Source: an uncultured Actinomycetes bacterium | Lineage (GTDB): Bacteria > Actinomycetota > Actinomycetes > S36-B12 | Length of the DNA stretch: 10,356 nt | NCBI GenBank assembly: GCA_913061025.1 | Contig: CAJXUJ010000032.1 | Location: 1 to 10,356, forward strand | Direction: 5' to 3' | Shown: piece after piece, positions 1 through 6,983 of the stretch | Position numbering within the stretch: the stretch's first letter is position 1 | How the letters are laid out: the number at the start of each line of letters is the position of its first letter | Made by a program: the position numbers and the translations under genes | The notes under the pieces: model-generated | The model's database searches: none | The model's input: only the letters and a program-made list of their open reading frames with translations | Told to the model about the DNA's origin: nothing

Positions 1-53
1 TTGCCAGCCACCGACTCCCCGAGGGCGAGTAGTGCGATCGTTTCTTCATCCAT
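1..53 (-). CDS. Anti-sigma factor (RskA-like), N-terminal fragment
   Basis: Only the first 17 codons are inside the window. They read MDEETIALLALGESVAG, which resembles the short N-terminal stretch (acidic start, then ALLALGE) of RskA-type membrane anti-sigma factors. The gene starts 28 nt after the stop of the ECF sigma factor gene, the usual place for a cognate anti-sigma factor. By family knowledge, such a protein would bind the sigma factor in the cytoplasm and release it after regulated proteolysis of its membrane-spanning part. The domain that would prove this lies beyond the left edge, so the call rests on a short match plus gene order. The ATG at 53 has an AAGGA about 12 nt upstream, which is a rather long spacing. 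Confidence 0.55.
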   Translation of the reverse strand, partial: MDEETIALLALGESVAG

Positions 54-81
54 ATGACCGCCACGTCCTTCGACCTGGCTC

Positions 82-702
82 TCAACGCCGGACACCGTCC
101 ACCTCCAATCGATCCCGTAGCCGTCCTAGCGAACGTCGTACATGGCTCTTTACTGTGCCCAATGGCAGGTCGAGAAGACTAGCCACTTGAGCGTGTGTCA
201 TGTCTTGGTAAAAACACAATTCCAAAATTCGTCGCTGCGGCTCGCCGAGCCGTTCGATCTCGTCGGCCAGCAGGACCTTGTCGATGACCGATTCCACCGC
301 CGGGTCGAGGACCGCCTCCTCGGGGAGCTCCTCCTGGGGCTCGGGTGCCCTGCCCGCCGCTCGGTAGTGATCGGCGATCTTGCGTCGGGTGATGCCCAGC
401 AACCAGCCGGGCAGCGACCCGGAGTCTGGATCGAAACCTTGACGGCCCTGCCACGCGGCCACGAATACCGCCTGAGTCACATCCGCGGCGTCGTCGTCGT
501 TCCGAACACTGCGACGAGCCACGGTGTAGATCAGCGGGGACCAGCGGGTGTACACCTCATGGAGCGAACCGTCATCGCCTCGAGCGAATGCCGCGGATAT
601 TTCCGCATCTGCACTCGACCGCACGGACCGTTCCTCCGTTACCGACTCCGTCGTGGTCGAGCCCGCTGATGAGCCGCCGACCGGGACATCAGTCTGCCTC
701 AT
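82..702 (-). CDS. ECF-type RNA polymerase sigma factor (SigK-like)
   Basis: This is a 206-residue sigma-70 family factor of the extracytoplasmic-function class. Region 2 spans roughly residues 42-113 and includes the [14 protein letters not shown] core-binding helix and the downstream [16 protein letters not shown] stretch. Region 4 spans roughly 145-200 and carries a helix-turn-helix with [12 protein letters not shown]. About 40 low-complexity polar residues precede region 2. The frame is open further upstream, but the ATG at 702 is chosen because an AGGAGGT sits 6 nt before it. It overlaps the sortase stop in an ATGA, so the two are translationally coupled. A putative RskA-like anti-sigma gene follows. 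The pairing suggests signal-controlled transcription, and the sortase and DUF4397 genes are the natural first targets (inference). Confidence 0.9.
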   Translation of the reverse strand: MRQTDVPVGGSSAGSTTTESVTEERSVRSSADAEISAAFARGDDGSLHEVYTRWSPLIYTVARRSVRNDDDAADVTQAVFVAAWQGRQGFDPDSGSLPGWLLGITRRKIADHYRAAGRAPEPQEELPEEAVLDPAVESVIDKVLLADEIERLGEPQRRILELCFYQDMTHAQVASLLDLPLGTVKSHVRRSLGRLRDRLEVDGVRR

Positions 703-1445
703 GAGCGCACCTCCTCGCTCACGGGGACCGCGGTTACGACAACGTTTTCCCGATAGCCGTCGCCACCGCGATCGAAGTAACCGATGCACGAGATGAGCGT
801 CAATCGCTCGTCTCCGTCTTCGGCGAATAGGTCGGAAGTCGGGAGGATGTCCTTCGCGATGACCTCACGAGCCACAACTTCGTAGTTGCGGAGTGCGCCA
901 TCGCTGAGTTCGAGCGATACCTCGTCACCGACATCCAGCGCCGAGATGGAGTAGAACGCCCCGCGACCCTGATCAAAGCCGTCGCGGTGGCCCACGATCA
1001 CCGTCGACCCTTGCCCCTGTGCGGGATCGGATCCGAAGCGATACCAGCCAACTCGGGCGACGTCATCGGGAATCTCCACCGAGCCATCGTCATAGACGCC
1101 AACAGAATCGACTGGCGCGTTAATTCCGAGCTTGTCTATCGCGACCCGCACCGGGGGCATCGGCTCGATGGTCGACCGGGGCTGCACCGGTGTACCGATC
1201 CGCGTGACGTCCGGGCCTGCCACGTCGGGACCGGTGTCCGTGTCCGTCGATCCAGCGTCGGTTGAGCCATTCGACGGCTGATCTGACGGACTGGCCGACG
1301 TACTTGACGTCGGACGTTCCCCCACGGTCTCGACCGCTTCGGTCGACGAACCGGACGCGACGAACCCCGCCCACGCCAGCGGTGCTCCGACCAGCAGCAC
1401 GAGGCTGCCGATCAGCACCAGCATTGCGGGGCGGGGTCGTCGCAT
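699..1445 (-). CDS. Class F sortase
   Basis: This 248-residue membrane-anchored cysteine transpeptidase has a short basic N-terminus, one membrane segment at about residues 7-27, and a Ser/Thr/Asp-rich linker to about residue 95. The sortase beta-barrel spans about 98-245. The catalytic triad is visible: His153 in VGHRDG, Cys220 in TLISCIG, and Arg232 in GYREN. The compact domain and the TLISC/YREN motifs fit the actinobacterial class F group. Sortases cleave a C-terminal signal on secreted proteins and attach them to the cell envelope. The upstream neighbour, 6 nt away, is a secreted protein with a C-terminal anchor, so it is the likely substrate (inference). No clear Shine-Dalgarno precedes the ATG, so expression probably depends on coupling to the upstream gene. 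Confidence 0.9.
   Translation of the reverse strand: MRRPRPAMLVLIGSLVLLVGAPLAWAGFVASGSSTEAVETVGERPTSSTSASPSDQPSNGSTDAGSTDTDTGPDVAGPDVTRIGTPVQPRSTIEPMPPVRVAIDKLGINAPVDSVGVYDDGSVEIPDDVARVGWYRFGSDPAQGQGSTVIVGHRDGFDQGRGAFYSISALDVGDEVSLELSDGALRNYEVVAREVIAKDILPTSDLFAEDGDERLTLISCIGYFDRGGDGYRENVVVTAVPVSEEVRS
709..715 (-). promoter_or_regulatory. Shine-Dalgarno site of the sigma factor gene
   Basis: AGGAGGT on the minus strand lies 6 nt before the ATG at 702, inside the last codons of the sortase gene. It fixes the sigma factor start and implies translation from a polycistronic message. Confidence 0.8.
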
Positions 1446-1451
1446 CTCTAA

Positions 1452-2318
1452 CTACGCGCGATTCCGAGAGAGCCGCGTCATGGCGCCAACGGCACCGAGG
1501 GCGCCGAGGGCCATCAGGCCAGCGGTCCAGACGGGCAGCTGATCGGTGGCAGCCGTGGAGCCGCCGCCGGCGGCGACACCGGTCGGGGCGCCGTCGAGGC
1601 CGTCGATGACCTGCGTAGCCAGAGCAAGGTTTCCAGCTTCAGCCGAGCCCCAGGCGTACACGATGGTGTTGGTTCCCTCGTCGAGAGCCAGATCAGCCGG
1701 TCCGAGCGCCACGGTGTCGGTGCCCGCGAGCACGACGTCAGCGCTGTAGGTGCCTGCCGGAACCGCAACGATGGCCTCGTCGGGGTTCACCAGGTTCTCG
1801 ATGATGACTGCGCCGTCGGCACGAACGTCAACGGCGGGGGCCGCGGCGATGTGACGCACCGTCAAACGGGACTCACCGGCAGCAACCTCGGAGATGTCGT
1901 TGACGTAGACGTTCAACGCCGGGTTGCCGTCGGCATCCAGGTTGGCGGTCACGGTCGCGTTAGCTCCACCAGGAACCTCGACACCCGCAGCCTCCAGCAC
2001 TGCGGTACCGCCATCGGGAGTCTCACCGTCGGCAAAGACCGCGAGGTCGTAGGTGCCCTCGGGAACGGTCAGGGTCTCCAGCGAGCCCGGGGTGAAGTTG
2101 TCGATGAGCATGGCGTCACCGGCGTAGACGTCCACGACGTCGGCTCCGGAACCTTCCGGAATCGCGTGCAGGACCGAGACGGTGGCGTCCATGTCGCCGC
2201 CGTGACCGTCAGCCAGTGCAGGGGCTGCGCTGAGCCCGAAGGGAAGAGCGAGGGCGGCCGCGGCGACCGCTCCACGACGGACCGCGCTGCGGCCCCGGGT
2301 GGTACGAGAGTCGTTCAT
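1452..2318 (-). CDS. Secreted DUF4397-domain surface protein with C-terminal anchor
   Basis: This 288-residue protein starts with a signal peptide: basic residues 7-15, a hydrophobic core around 16-34, and a probable cut after APALA near residue 36. The mature part has two similar beta-rich halves, about residues 45-145 and 151-240. Each has the DUF4397 pattern VxHxxP...VDVYxxG...L...VPxGTYxxxV. A Gly/Ala/Ser linker leads to LPVWTAG at 261-267, a hydrophobic stretch to about 280, and the basic tail RLSRNRA. That layout is a cell-wall sorting or membrane-retention signal, but the motif departs from LPxTG. The adjacent class F sortase supports surface attachment. The ligand or role of DUF4397 is not known to me. 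Low-GC codons are not enriched, so there is no sign of recent transfer. Confidence 0.9.
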   Translation of the reverse strand: MNDSRTTRGRSAVRRGAVAAAALALPFGLSAAPALADGHGGDMDATVSVLHAIPEGSGADVVDVYAGDAMLIDNFTPGSLETLTVPEGTYDLAVFADGETPDGGTAVLEAAGVEVPGGANATVTANLDADGNPALNVYVNDISEVAAGESRLTVRHIAAAPAVDVRADGAVIIENLVNPDEAIVAVPAGTYSADVVLAGTDTVALGPADLALDEGTNTIVYAWGSAEAGNLALATQVIDGLDGAPTGVAAGGGSTAATDQLPVWTAGLMALGALGAVGAMTRLSRNRA

Positions 2319-2324
2319 GTTCGG

Positions 2325-2329
2325 CTCCT
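2325..2329 (-). promoter_or_regulatory. Shine-Dalgarno site of the DUF4397 gene
   Basis: AGGAG on the minus strand lies 6 nt before the ATG at 2318. It directly overlaps one arm of an inverted repeat (2326-2334), so its accessibility may be controlled. Confidence 0.75.
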
Positions 2330-2373
2330 AGGTATTCATTGATGACCCCGACCAGCCGGCCGGTTACCTAGGA
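2326..2373 (-). repeat. 9-bp inverted repeat in the DUF4397 leader
   Basis: TCCTAGGTA at 2326-2334 and TACCTAGGA at 2365-2373 are exact reverse complements separated by 30 nt. Each arm also contains the palindrome CCTAGG. In the minus-strand transcript the arm nearer the gene includes the first part of the Shine-Dalgarno sequence. It could act as an RNA stem that hides the ribosome site or as a DNA operator bound by a dimer. The loop is long, so stem stability is uncertain. Confidence 0.5.
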
Positions 2374-2401
2374 CTTCGCACCGGGATGCCTCCGTGGATG
2401 C
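2373..2401 (-). promoter_or_regulatory. Possible ECF promoter of the sortase/sigma operon
   Basis: On the minus strand, GCATCC (2401-2396) is followed after 17 nt by CGAAGT (2378-2373). This resembles the CCATCC...CGTT style of SigK-type ECF promoters, and the operon encodes a SigK-like factor, so autoregulation would make sense. A second GCATCC copy at 2389-2384 makes the assignment ambiguous. The match is by eye only. Confidence 0.3.
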
Positions 2402-2422
2402 ACCCAAACCGAAGAATTTTTT

Positions 2423-3107
<685 letters not shown>

Positions 3108-3115
3108 GCCAGACC

Positions 3116-3844
3116 ATGCCCGGGCGAATTGCCCTCGTCGGTAGCGGCGAGTACCTGCCCGAGATGCACGAACTCGAGGAGTGGCTCCTCGCCGACAAAC
3201 CCGCTCGCTATGTGCAGTTGGCGACGGCCGCATCCCTCGAGGGCGAGGAGTCCCTGCGCCGCTGGCATGACCTCGGAGCCAAGGCTGCCGATCGGTTGGG
3301 CGTCGAGCAAATCATCGTCGACGTCCGACTCCGCGAAGACGCCATGGATCCCGCTCACGTCGACGCAATCGAAGGCGCCGGTCTGATCTACCTCTCCGGC
3401 GGCAACCCGAAACACCTCGCTCGGACCCTGATCGACACTCCGGTATGGCGCGCCATCCATAGGGCCTGGCGTGCGGGCGCATCCATCGCGGGCTGTTCTG
3501 CAGGAGCGATGGCCTTGAGCGGCTACGTCCCCGACATCCGTCACCCGCGCGCCGGAGGACAGGAGGGCCTGGGCCTTGTTCCGTCGCTTCGAGTTTTGCC
3601 GCACTTCGACGTCTATGCGAAGTGGATTCCCGACATGGTGATGCGACCGATGCTCTCCGAGACGACGACCGTTGTCGGCATCGACGAGCAAACGGCCTTC
3701 CGAGCGGAGCCACCGGAAAATCCCAAGGATCCCTGGGAATTCCGAGGTGTGGGCCGAGGCTCGTGCTGGCGCATCGATCACGATCGCAAATACCGAGTCA
3801 ACTCTCCTCTCCCACTTTCCGTGGACATGGGAGATCACCAATAA
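3116..3844 (+). CDS. Peptidase S51 family protein (dipeptidase E / cyanophycinase-like)
   Basis: This 242-residue class I glutamine amidotransferase-like fold is of the S51 type. Visible motifs are LVGSGEYLP at the N-terminus, YLSGGNP at 92-98, and the nucleophile elbow AGCSAGAMAL with Ser128. The probable catalytic His is His163 in LPHFD, followed by GIDEQTAF at 188-195. S51 enzymes are serine hydrolases that cut aspartyl dipeptides or cyanophycin. No cyanophycin synthetase is nearby and there is no signal peptide, so a cytoplasmic dipeptidase-like role is more likely. The start lies 8 nt after the AhpD-like stop, without a separate promoter, so the gene probably shares CsoR-family control. 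Its TAA directly abuts the stop of the converging DCC1 gene. Confidence 0.85.
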   Translation: MPGRIALVGSGEYLPEMHELEEWLLADKPARYVQLATAASLEGEESLRRWHDLGAKAADRLGVEQIIVDVRLREDAMDPAHVDAIEGAGLIYLSGGNPKHLARTLIDTPVWRAIHRAWRAGASIAGCSAGAMALSGYVPDIRHPRAGGQEGLGLVPSLRVLPHFDVYAKWIPDMVMRPMLSETTTVVGIDEQTAFRAEPPENPKDPWEFRGVGRGSCWRIDHDRKYRVNSPLPLSVDMGDHQ

Positions 3845-4219
3845 CTAGTCGCTAATCGCCGGCGTTACTCCCCACAGCCGCCCTCGATGGCGCGCCACGA
3901 ACCGATACACACGTTCACTCACGGGAAGCACTGCCGGCGCCGACACCACACGGCCGACCTGAGGCCACATTCCCACACCCACACCAAGGATCCGACCAAC
4001 CGCTAGCGCTCCACTGCTCACCTTCGAGCCATCCACGAATTGAACGGCCGCCTCACACTCCTCCCGGCTCACGGGGAATTGATCTAGGTCAACACTTTGA
4101 TAGGCGAGGAACTGCGCGCGGGGGCGAACGTACTTTCGTGCGACATGCACACTCCAGGTGCAAAAGCCGCATCGACCATCGAAAAGAACAATCGGCATCG
4201 CTGCCGCCGAGTCGGTCAC
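3845..4219 (-). CDS. DCC1-family thiol-disulfide oxidoreductase (DUF393)
   Basis: This 124-residue thioredoxin-like protein has VLFDGRCGFCTWSV near the start, so its CGFC pair is Cys17 and Cys20. The DCC (DxLYDGxCxxC) signature defines DUF393. These small proteins are thought to catalyse thiol-disulfide exchange; partners are mostly unknown. The GTG at 4219 is chosen because AAGGAG lies 5 nt upstream and the GTG overlaps the lipoprotein stop as GTGA, a clear translational coupling. A later ATG at 4198 would cut seven residues and has no such support. The coupled lipoprotein has two non-lipid cysteines, but a functional link between the two is only a guess. Confidence 0.85.
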   Translation of the reverse strand: MTDSAAAMPIVLFDGRCGFCTWSVHVARKYVRPRAQFLAYQSVDLDQFPVSREECEAAVQFVDGSKVSSGALAVGRILGVGVGMWPQVGRVVSAPAVLPVSERVYRFVARHRGRLWGVTPAISD

Positions 4220-4626
4220 GAAGACTCCTTCGCAACCAGCGCCTGCAACTGCTCGCACTGATCCCGCGCGACCGCCTGCGTGTATTTCGCGAAATCCCAT
4301 CGACTCGTAGGAATCTGCGCGATTTCATCATTTGTCATGCCGAGCAGTTCCTCGGCGAACGACGACGTCTCTGCGAGCGCTTCAACTAGCGGAGCGAACC
4401 GGTCATCGACGTCGGCAACCCTCGTAGCCGCCTCAAGCCGAAGGGTGGCTCGTTCAACGTTGCGGGCACGCTGATCAGGATCGGTGTCGAGTACTGACAC
4501 CACGGGCTCGTCTGCTTCATTCCACCCGCACGCGAGTGCGGCATCGTCGGCGATGGGGGGTGTCGAGCACGACGCCAGCGCCAGAACAAGAACCGGAAAC
4601 CCGGTTACCCACCGCCTCGCGATCAC
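4216..4626 (-). CDS. Small lipoprotein of unknown function
   Basis: This 136-residue protein has a short basic N-terminus, a hydrophobic run, and the lipobox LASC at residues 17-20, so it should be lipidated at Cys20 and exported. The mature part is acidic and mainly helical in appearance, with two further cysteines (Cys33 and Cys124) that could form a disulfide. I recognise no domain. An upstream in-frame ATG at 4662 exists but would overlap the start of the divergent trmB gene. The GTG at 4626 is preferred because TACGGT sits 6 nt upstream, as in other genes here. Translation of the DCC1 gene is coupled to its stop codon. Confidence 0.75.
   Translation of the reverse strand: MIARRWVTGFPVLVLALASCSTPPIADDAALACGWNEADEPVVSVLDTDPDQRARNVERATLRLEAATRVADVDDRFAPLVEALAETSSFAEELLGMTNDEIAQIPTSRWDFAKYTQAVARDQCEQLQALVAKESS
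4225..4230 (-). promoter_or_regulatory. Shine-Dalgarno site of the DCC1 gene
   Basis: AAGGAG on the minus strand, 5 nt before the GTG at 4219, lies inside the last codons of the lipoprotein gene. It decides the GTG start and supports coupled translation. Confidence 0.8.
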
Positions 4627-4632
4627 CCCTCC

Positions 4633-4638
4633 ACCGTA
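4633..4638 (-). promoter_or_regulatory. -10 box of the lipoprotein gene (leaderless)
   Basis: TACGGT on the minus strand is followed by GGAGGG and the GTG at 4626. The GGAGG is too close to the GTG to serve as a ribosome site, so a leaderless start fits better. Confidence 0.45.
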
Positions 4639-4653
4639 GGTCGCTTCGCGTCG

Positions 4654-5322
4654 ATGGGCCACACTGCAGCCGTGGAGCCAACGATTCTCAGCCCGGGAAT
4701 CCGAACCTTCAAACCCCGACGAAGCCGCATCACCCCCCGTCAGGCACGGGCCTTGGCTTCACCCGGATCACACCTCCTTACTCGTCAGACCCTGTCGAAG
4801 GCCTGGGAGTCGAACCAGCCCGTGGTACTCGATATCGGATTTGGCTCGGCCGGACCCGTCGTCGAACTGGCCCGTTACTTTCCCGAGCAGACAATCCTCG
4901 CCATCGACGTTCACACACCCGGTATCGGCGATCTTGTCGACCGGTGCAGCTCCGAAGACATCAACAACGTGTTCATCATCGAAGAGGACGTCCTGGAATT
5001 GGTTCCTCGGCTTCCCGGGTCGCTCACGGGCGTTCGCTCGTTCTTTCCCGATCCGTGGCCCAAAGCTCGGCACCACAAGCGTCGGCTGGCTCAATCCCCG
5101 GTCATCGACGCCATGGCCAAAGTCGTCGAGCCAGGCGGTTTCTGGCACCTCGCAACCGACTGGCCGGAGTATGCGGAGTCGATGATCGAGGCGTTTTCAT
5201 CGAACGATCACTGGTCAGGAGGGTCAATCGATCGACCCGAATGGCGCCCCCTCACCCACTTCGAAAAGCGCGGGATCCGCGAGGGGCGGCCGATTGTCGA
5301 CGTGTGGTTCACCCGGAACTGA
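4654..5322 (+). CDS. trmB: tRNA (guanine-N7)-methyltransferase
   Basis: This 222-residue SAM-dependent enzyme makes m7G at position 46 in the variable loop of tRNAs. The SAM-binding loop LDIGFGSAG is at 59-67. The family signature FFPDPWPKARHHKRRL at 130-145 carries catalytic and tRNA-contact residues. ATDW follows at 167-170 and THFEKRG at 201-207, the conserved C-terminal substrate motif. Length is normal. The start is uncertain: the ATG at 4654 has no Shine-Dalgarno. A GTG at 4672 is preceded by CACACT at the leaderless spacing, which would give 216 residues. A lipoprotein gene is divergent and another follows 14 nt downstream. Confidence 0.95.
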   Translation: MGHTAAVEPTILSPGIRTFKPRRSRITPRQARALASPGSHLLTRQTLSKAWESNQPVVLDIGFGSAGPVVELARYFPEQTILAIDVHTPGIGDLVDRCSSEDINNVFIIEEDVLELVPRLPGSLTGVRSFFPDPWPKARHHKRRLAQSPVIDAMAKVVEPGGFWHLATDWPEYAESMIEAFSSNDHWSGGSIDRPEWRPLTHFEKRGIREGRPIVDVWFTRN

Positions 5323-5324
5323 TC

Positions 5325-5330
5325 TACCGT
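5325..5330 (+). promoter_or_regulatory. -10 box of the DUF4864-like lipoprotein gene (leaderless)
   Basis: TACCGT is followed by 6 nt and the ATG at 5337. It lies just after the trmB stop codon, so this gene may have its own leaderless promoter in addition to read-through from trmB. Confidence 0.45.
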
Positions 5331-5336
5331 CAGGTC

Positions 5337-5873
5337 ATGCGTGTCCTCGCTCTGATCGCTGCGGCGGTACTCCTCAGCGGTTGCGTATCCGACACGACCA
5401 CCGGGGGTGCGAACACAGCACCGTCAGTGCAGCAGGAACAGCCGACACCATCCCCGGACCCATCTCTGTCTGCGACACCACAACCCGAGGAATCGTCGGC
5501 CCCAGAGTCGGACGCCACCGTTCCCTGCGAAGACGTGATGTTCCAACGCGCCCAGGGCACGATCAGAAGCCAGCAGAGCGCATTCGCGAACGGAGACTTC
5601 GAGGCAGCACGGGCGTTCGCGTCCGAATCCTTCCGCGATTCTGTTCCAGTCGATCAGTTCGAAGCGATCATCGAAGGTACCTACGCATTCCTGCTGACCG
5701 ATCCGGCAATCGAATTCTTGGATTGTGAGCGACTGGACGAGACCGCACTTATCCAAGTGGAAGTCTCGGGAACACCGGTTACCGTCATGGCCTACCGCGT
5801 GGTGTTGGAGAACGAGTCCTGGTTCATCGACGCCGCAAGTGTCGTCGGGACGAGAAACGATGTCACGACGTAG
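5337..5873 (+). CDS. Lipoprotein with DUF4864-like (NTF2-fold) domain
   Basis: This 178-residue exported protein has the lipobox LSGC at residues 13-16, with Cys16 the lipid site. A Pro/Ser/Thr/Gln-rich spacer covers about residues 17-62, followed by a folded domain at about 63-170. That domain begins with a helical stretch (IRSQQSAFANGDFEAARAFASESF) and continues into beta strands ending in SWFIDAASV, the pattern of DUF4864 and related NTF2-like domains. Cys64 and Cys130 may pair. No enzymatic motif is visible. The reading frame is open far upstream through trmB, but the signal peptide fixes the start at 5337. The gene lies 14 nt after trmB; a functional relation to tRNA methylation is unlikely. 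Confidence 0.8.
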   Translation: MRVLALIAAAVLLSGCVSDTTTGGANTAPSVQQEQPTPSPDPSLSATPQPEESSAPESDATVPCEDVMFQRAQGTIRSQQSAFANGDFEAARAFASESFRDSVPVDQFEAIIEGTYAFLLTDPAIEFLDCERLDETALIQVEVSGTPVTVMAYRVVLENESWFIDAASVVGTRNDVTT

Positions 5874-5898
5874 TCAGATCACCGCGCAATCAGATCAC
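5874..5898. repeat. 9-bp direct repeat TCAGATCAC in a convergent gap
   Basis: Exact copies at 5874-5882 and 5890-5898 lie 16 nt apart, start to start, in the 40-nt gap between the lipoprotein stop and the stop of the converging dehydrogenase-like gene. No hairpin with a T tract is present, so it is not an obvious terminator. It may be chance. Confidence 0.4.
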
Positions 5899-5913
5899 TG
5901 TGGTACTAGACAT

Positions 5914-6951
5914 CTATGCAAGCGAGGCACTGATAGCGGCACTGGCAGCGATTAATGCGGCACGTTCATCGTCAGCAATTTCCTCGTCCACAACCTGAGA
6001 CCAACCCATCGGGTCCAGCAGCACCGGCACAGCAAGCGGACCCCGGAGTCCACCCATCTCACCATCAAGGATCACTTGCGCCGGAATGGCGATCTGCTGA
6101 CCATGTGCAAGGAACCCGACCATGTCGACGACGGCGTGCGCTGTCGCGAGTTCGGTTGTTCGGCCGGCGGTGAAATGCGTGAAGAAGGGCTTGATTGCAG
6201 CACGAACGTCCGCAGGTTGCGCCTGGATGAAGTCGTAGGCACCTCGAACATCACCATCGGTAATGAGCGACAACGCACGAGTTCGCGCCTCCGGGATCTC
6301 GTGACTCAGGTCGACCAAATCACGACCCTCCCGTGCGGCGCCGATGACATCCGCAAGCTGCTGCGCGCTGACGCCACGTGCATGGATACGCGACCAGATC
6401 GGCACCAAGTGATCGCCGTGCTGGCCCCACATTTGTGCGTTGACCATCGGACGGCGGATCCCGAGGTCGGCTGCCAACTCACGTCGAAACCGCAATGAAT
6501 CCGACCAGGCCGCCGCCGCGAGGAGCTTGTGCCGCGGCACAATCGAGCCGAACGCGTGGATCGCCGACTCGACCGGGTTCGACTGGACGATCACCATGAC
6601 GTCGTTGCCCATCCGGCCAACCGACTCTGCGGCTTCGCCGAATATCCGACGATTGGTCTCAGCAAGCGCAGCCCGATCGGATGTCTCACGAGTGACGGTG
6701 GCGCCAGCCATCATCACGACAACGTCAGCGCCGGTGGCAGCGACATCGGTGCCGATTTTGATCTTGGGCGCCTGGTCGGCGAACGCATCGTGGAGGTCCG
6801 CCCGCAGTCCCCACAGTTCCGATTCATGGGCCCCACCGGCGTGGCCGATCAAGTGCACGGTGACCGTCTCGGGCAAAAGGGATCGTTCTATGAGTTGGGC
6901 AGCAACTTGACGTCCACAACTACCGGTCGCTCCAATGATCGCTACATCCAC
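5914..6951 (-). CDS. Divergent malate/lactate dehydrogenase-like NAD(P)-dependent protein
   Basis: This 345-residue protein belongs to the LDH/MDH superfamily. The N-terminal Rossmann loop is GATGSCG (7-13). The mobile-loop region has TRETSDR with Arg88, followed by ETNRRIF and the SNP motif (124-126). The catalytic set is complete by position: Asp151 and Arg154 in SDSLRFR, and His178 in WGQHGDHLVP. The fold should convert a 2-hydroxy acid to a 2-oxo acid with NAD(P). The sequence is unusual, with a GATGSCG loop rather than GAxGxVG, and is somewhat long. It may therefore not be the housekeeping malate dehydrogenase. The first possible start is a GTG at 6951 with TACGCT 6 nt upstream and no Shine-Dalgarno. 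An alpha/beta hydrolase gene ends 32 nt upstream. Confidence 0.78.
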   Translation of the reverse strand: MDVAIIGATGSCGRQVAAQLIERSLLPETVTVHLIGHAGGAHESELWGLRADLHDAFADQAPKIKIGTDVAATGADVVVMMAGATVTRETSDRAALAETNRRIFGEAAESVGRMGNDVMVIVQSNPVESAIHAFGSIVPRHKLLAAAAWSDSLRFRRELAADLGIRRPMVNAQMWGQHGDHLVPIWSRIHARGVSAQQLADVIGAAREGRDLVDLSHEIPEARTRALSLITDGDVRGAYDFIQAQPADVRAAIKPFFTHFTAGRTTELATAHAVVDMVGFLAHGQQIAIPAQVILDGEMGGLRGPLAVPVLLDPMGWSQVVDEEIADDERAALIAASAAISASLA

Positions 6952-6957
6952 GCCCGG

Positions 6958-6963
6958 AGCGTA
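6958..6963 (-). promoter_or_regulatory. -10 box of the dehydrogenase-like gene (leaderless)
   Basis: TACGCT on the minus strand is 6 nt before the GTG at 6951. It forms part of the 12-mer GACGTCTACGCT that also precedes the Gfo/Idh/MocA gene at almost the same spacing. Confidence 0.5.
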
Positions 6964-6983
6964 GACGTCAGCGAACGACTGCC

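Noticed and set aside
699..789. Longer N-terminus for the sigma factor beginning at 789.
   Set aside because: It would overlap the catalytic Arg region of the sortase by about 90 nt. The ATG at 702 has an ideal Shine-Dalgarno and a 4-nt overlap.
4536..5336. Long upstream extension of the reading frame of the DUF4864-like lipoprotein (about 267 extra codons).
   Set aside because: It runs in another frame through trmB, has Arg/Pro/His-rich shadow composition, and the lipoprotein signal peptide clearly starts at 5337.
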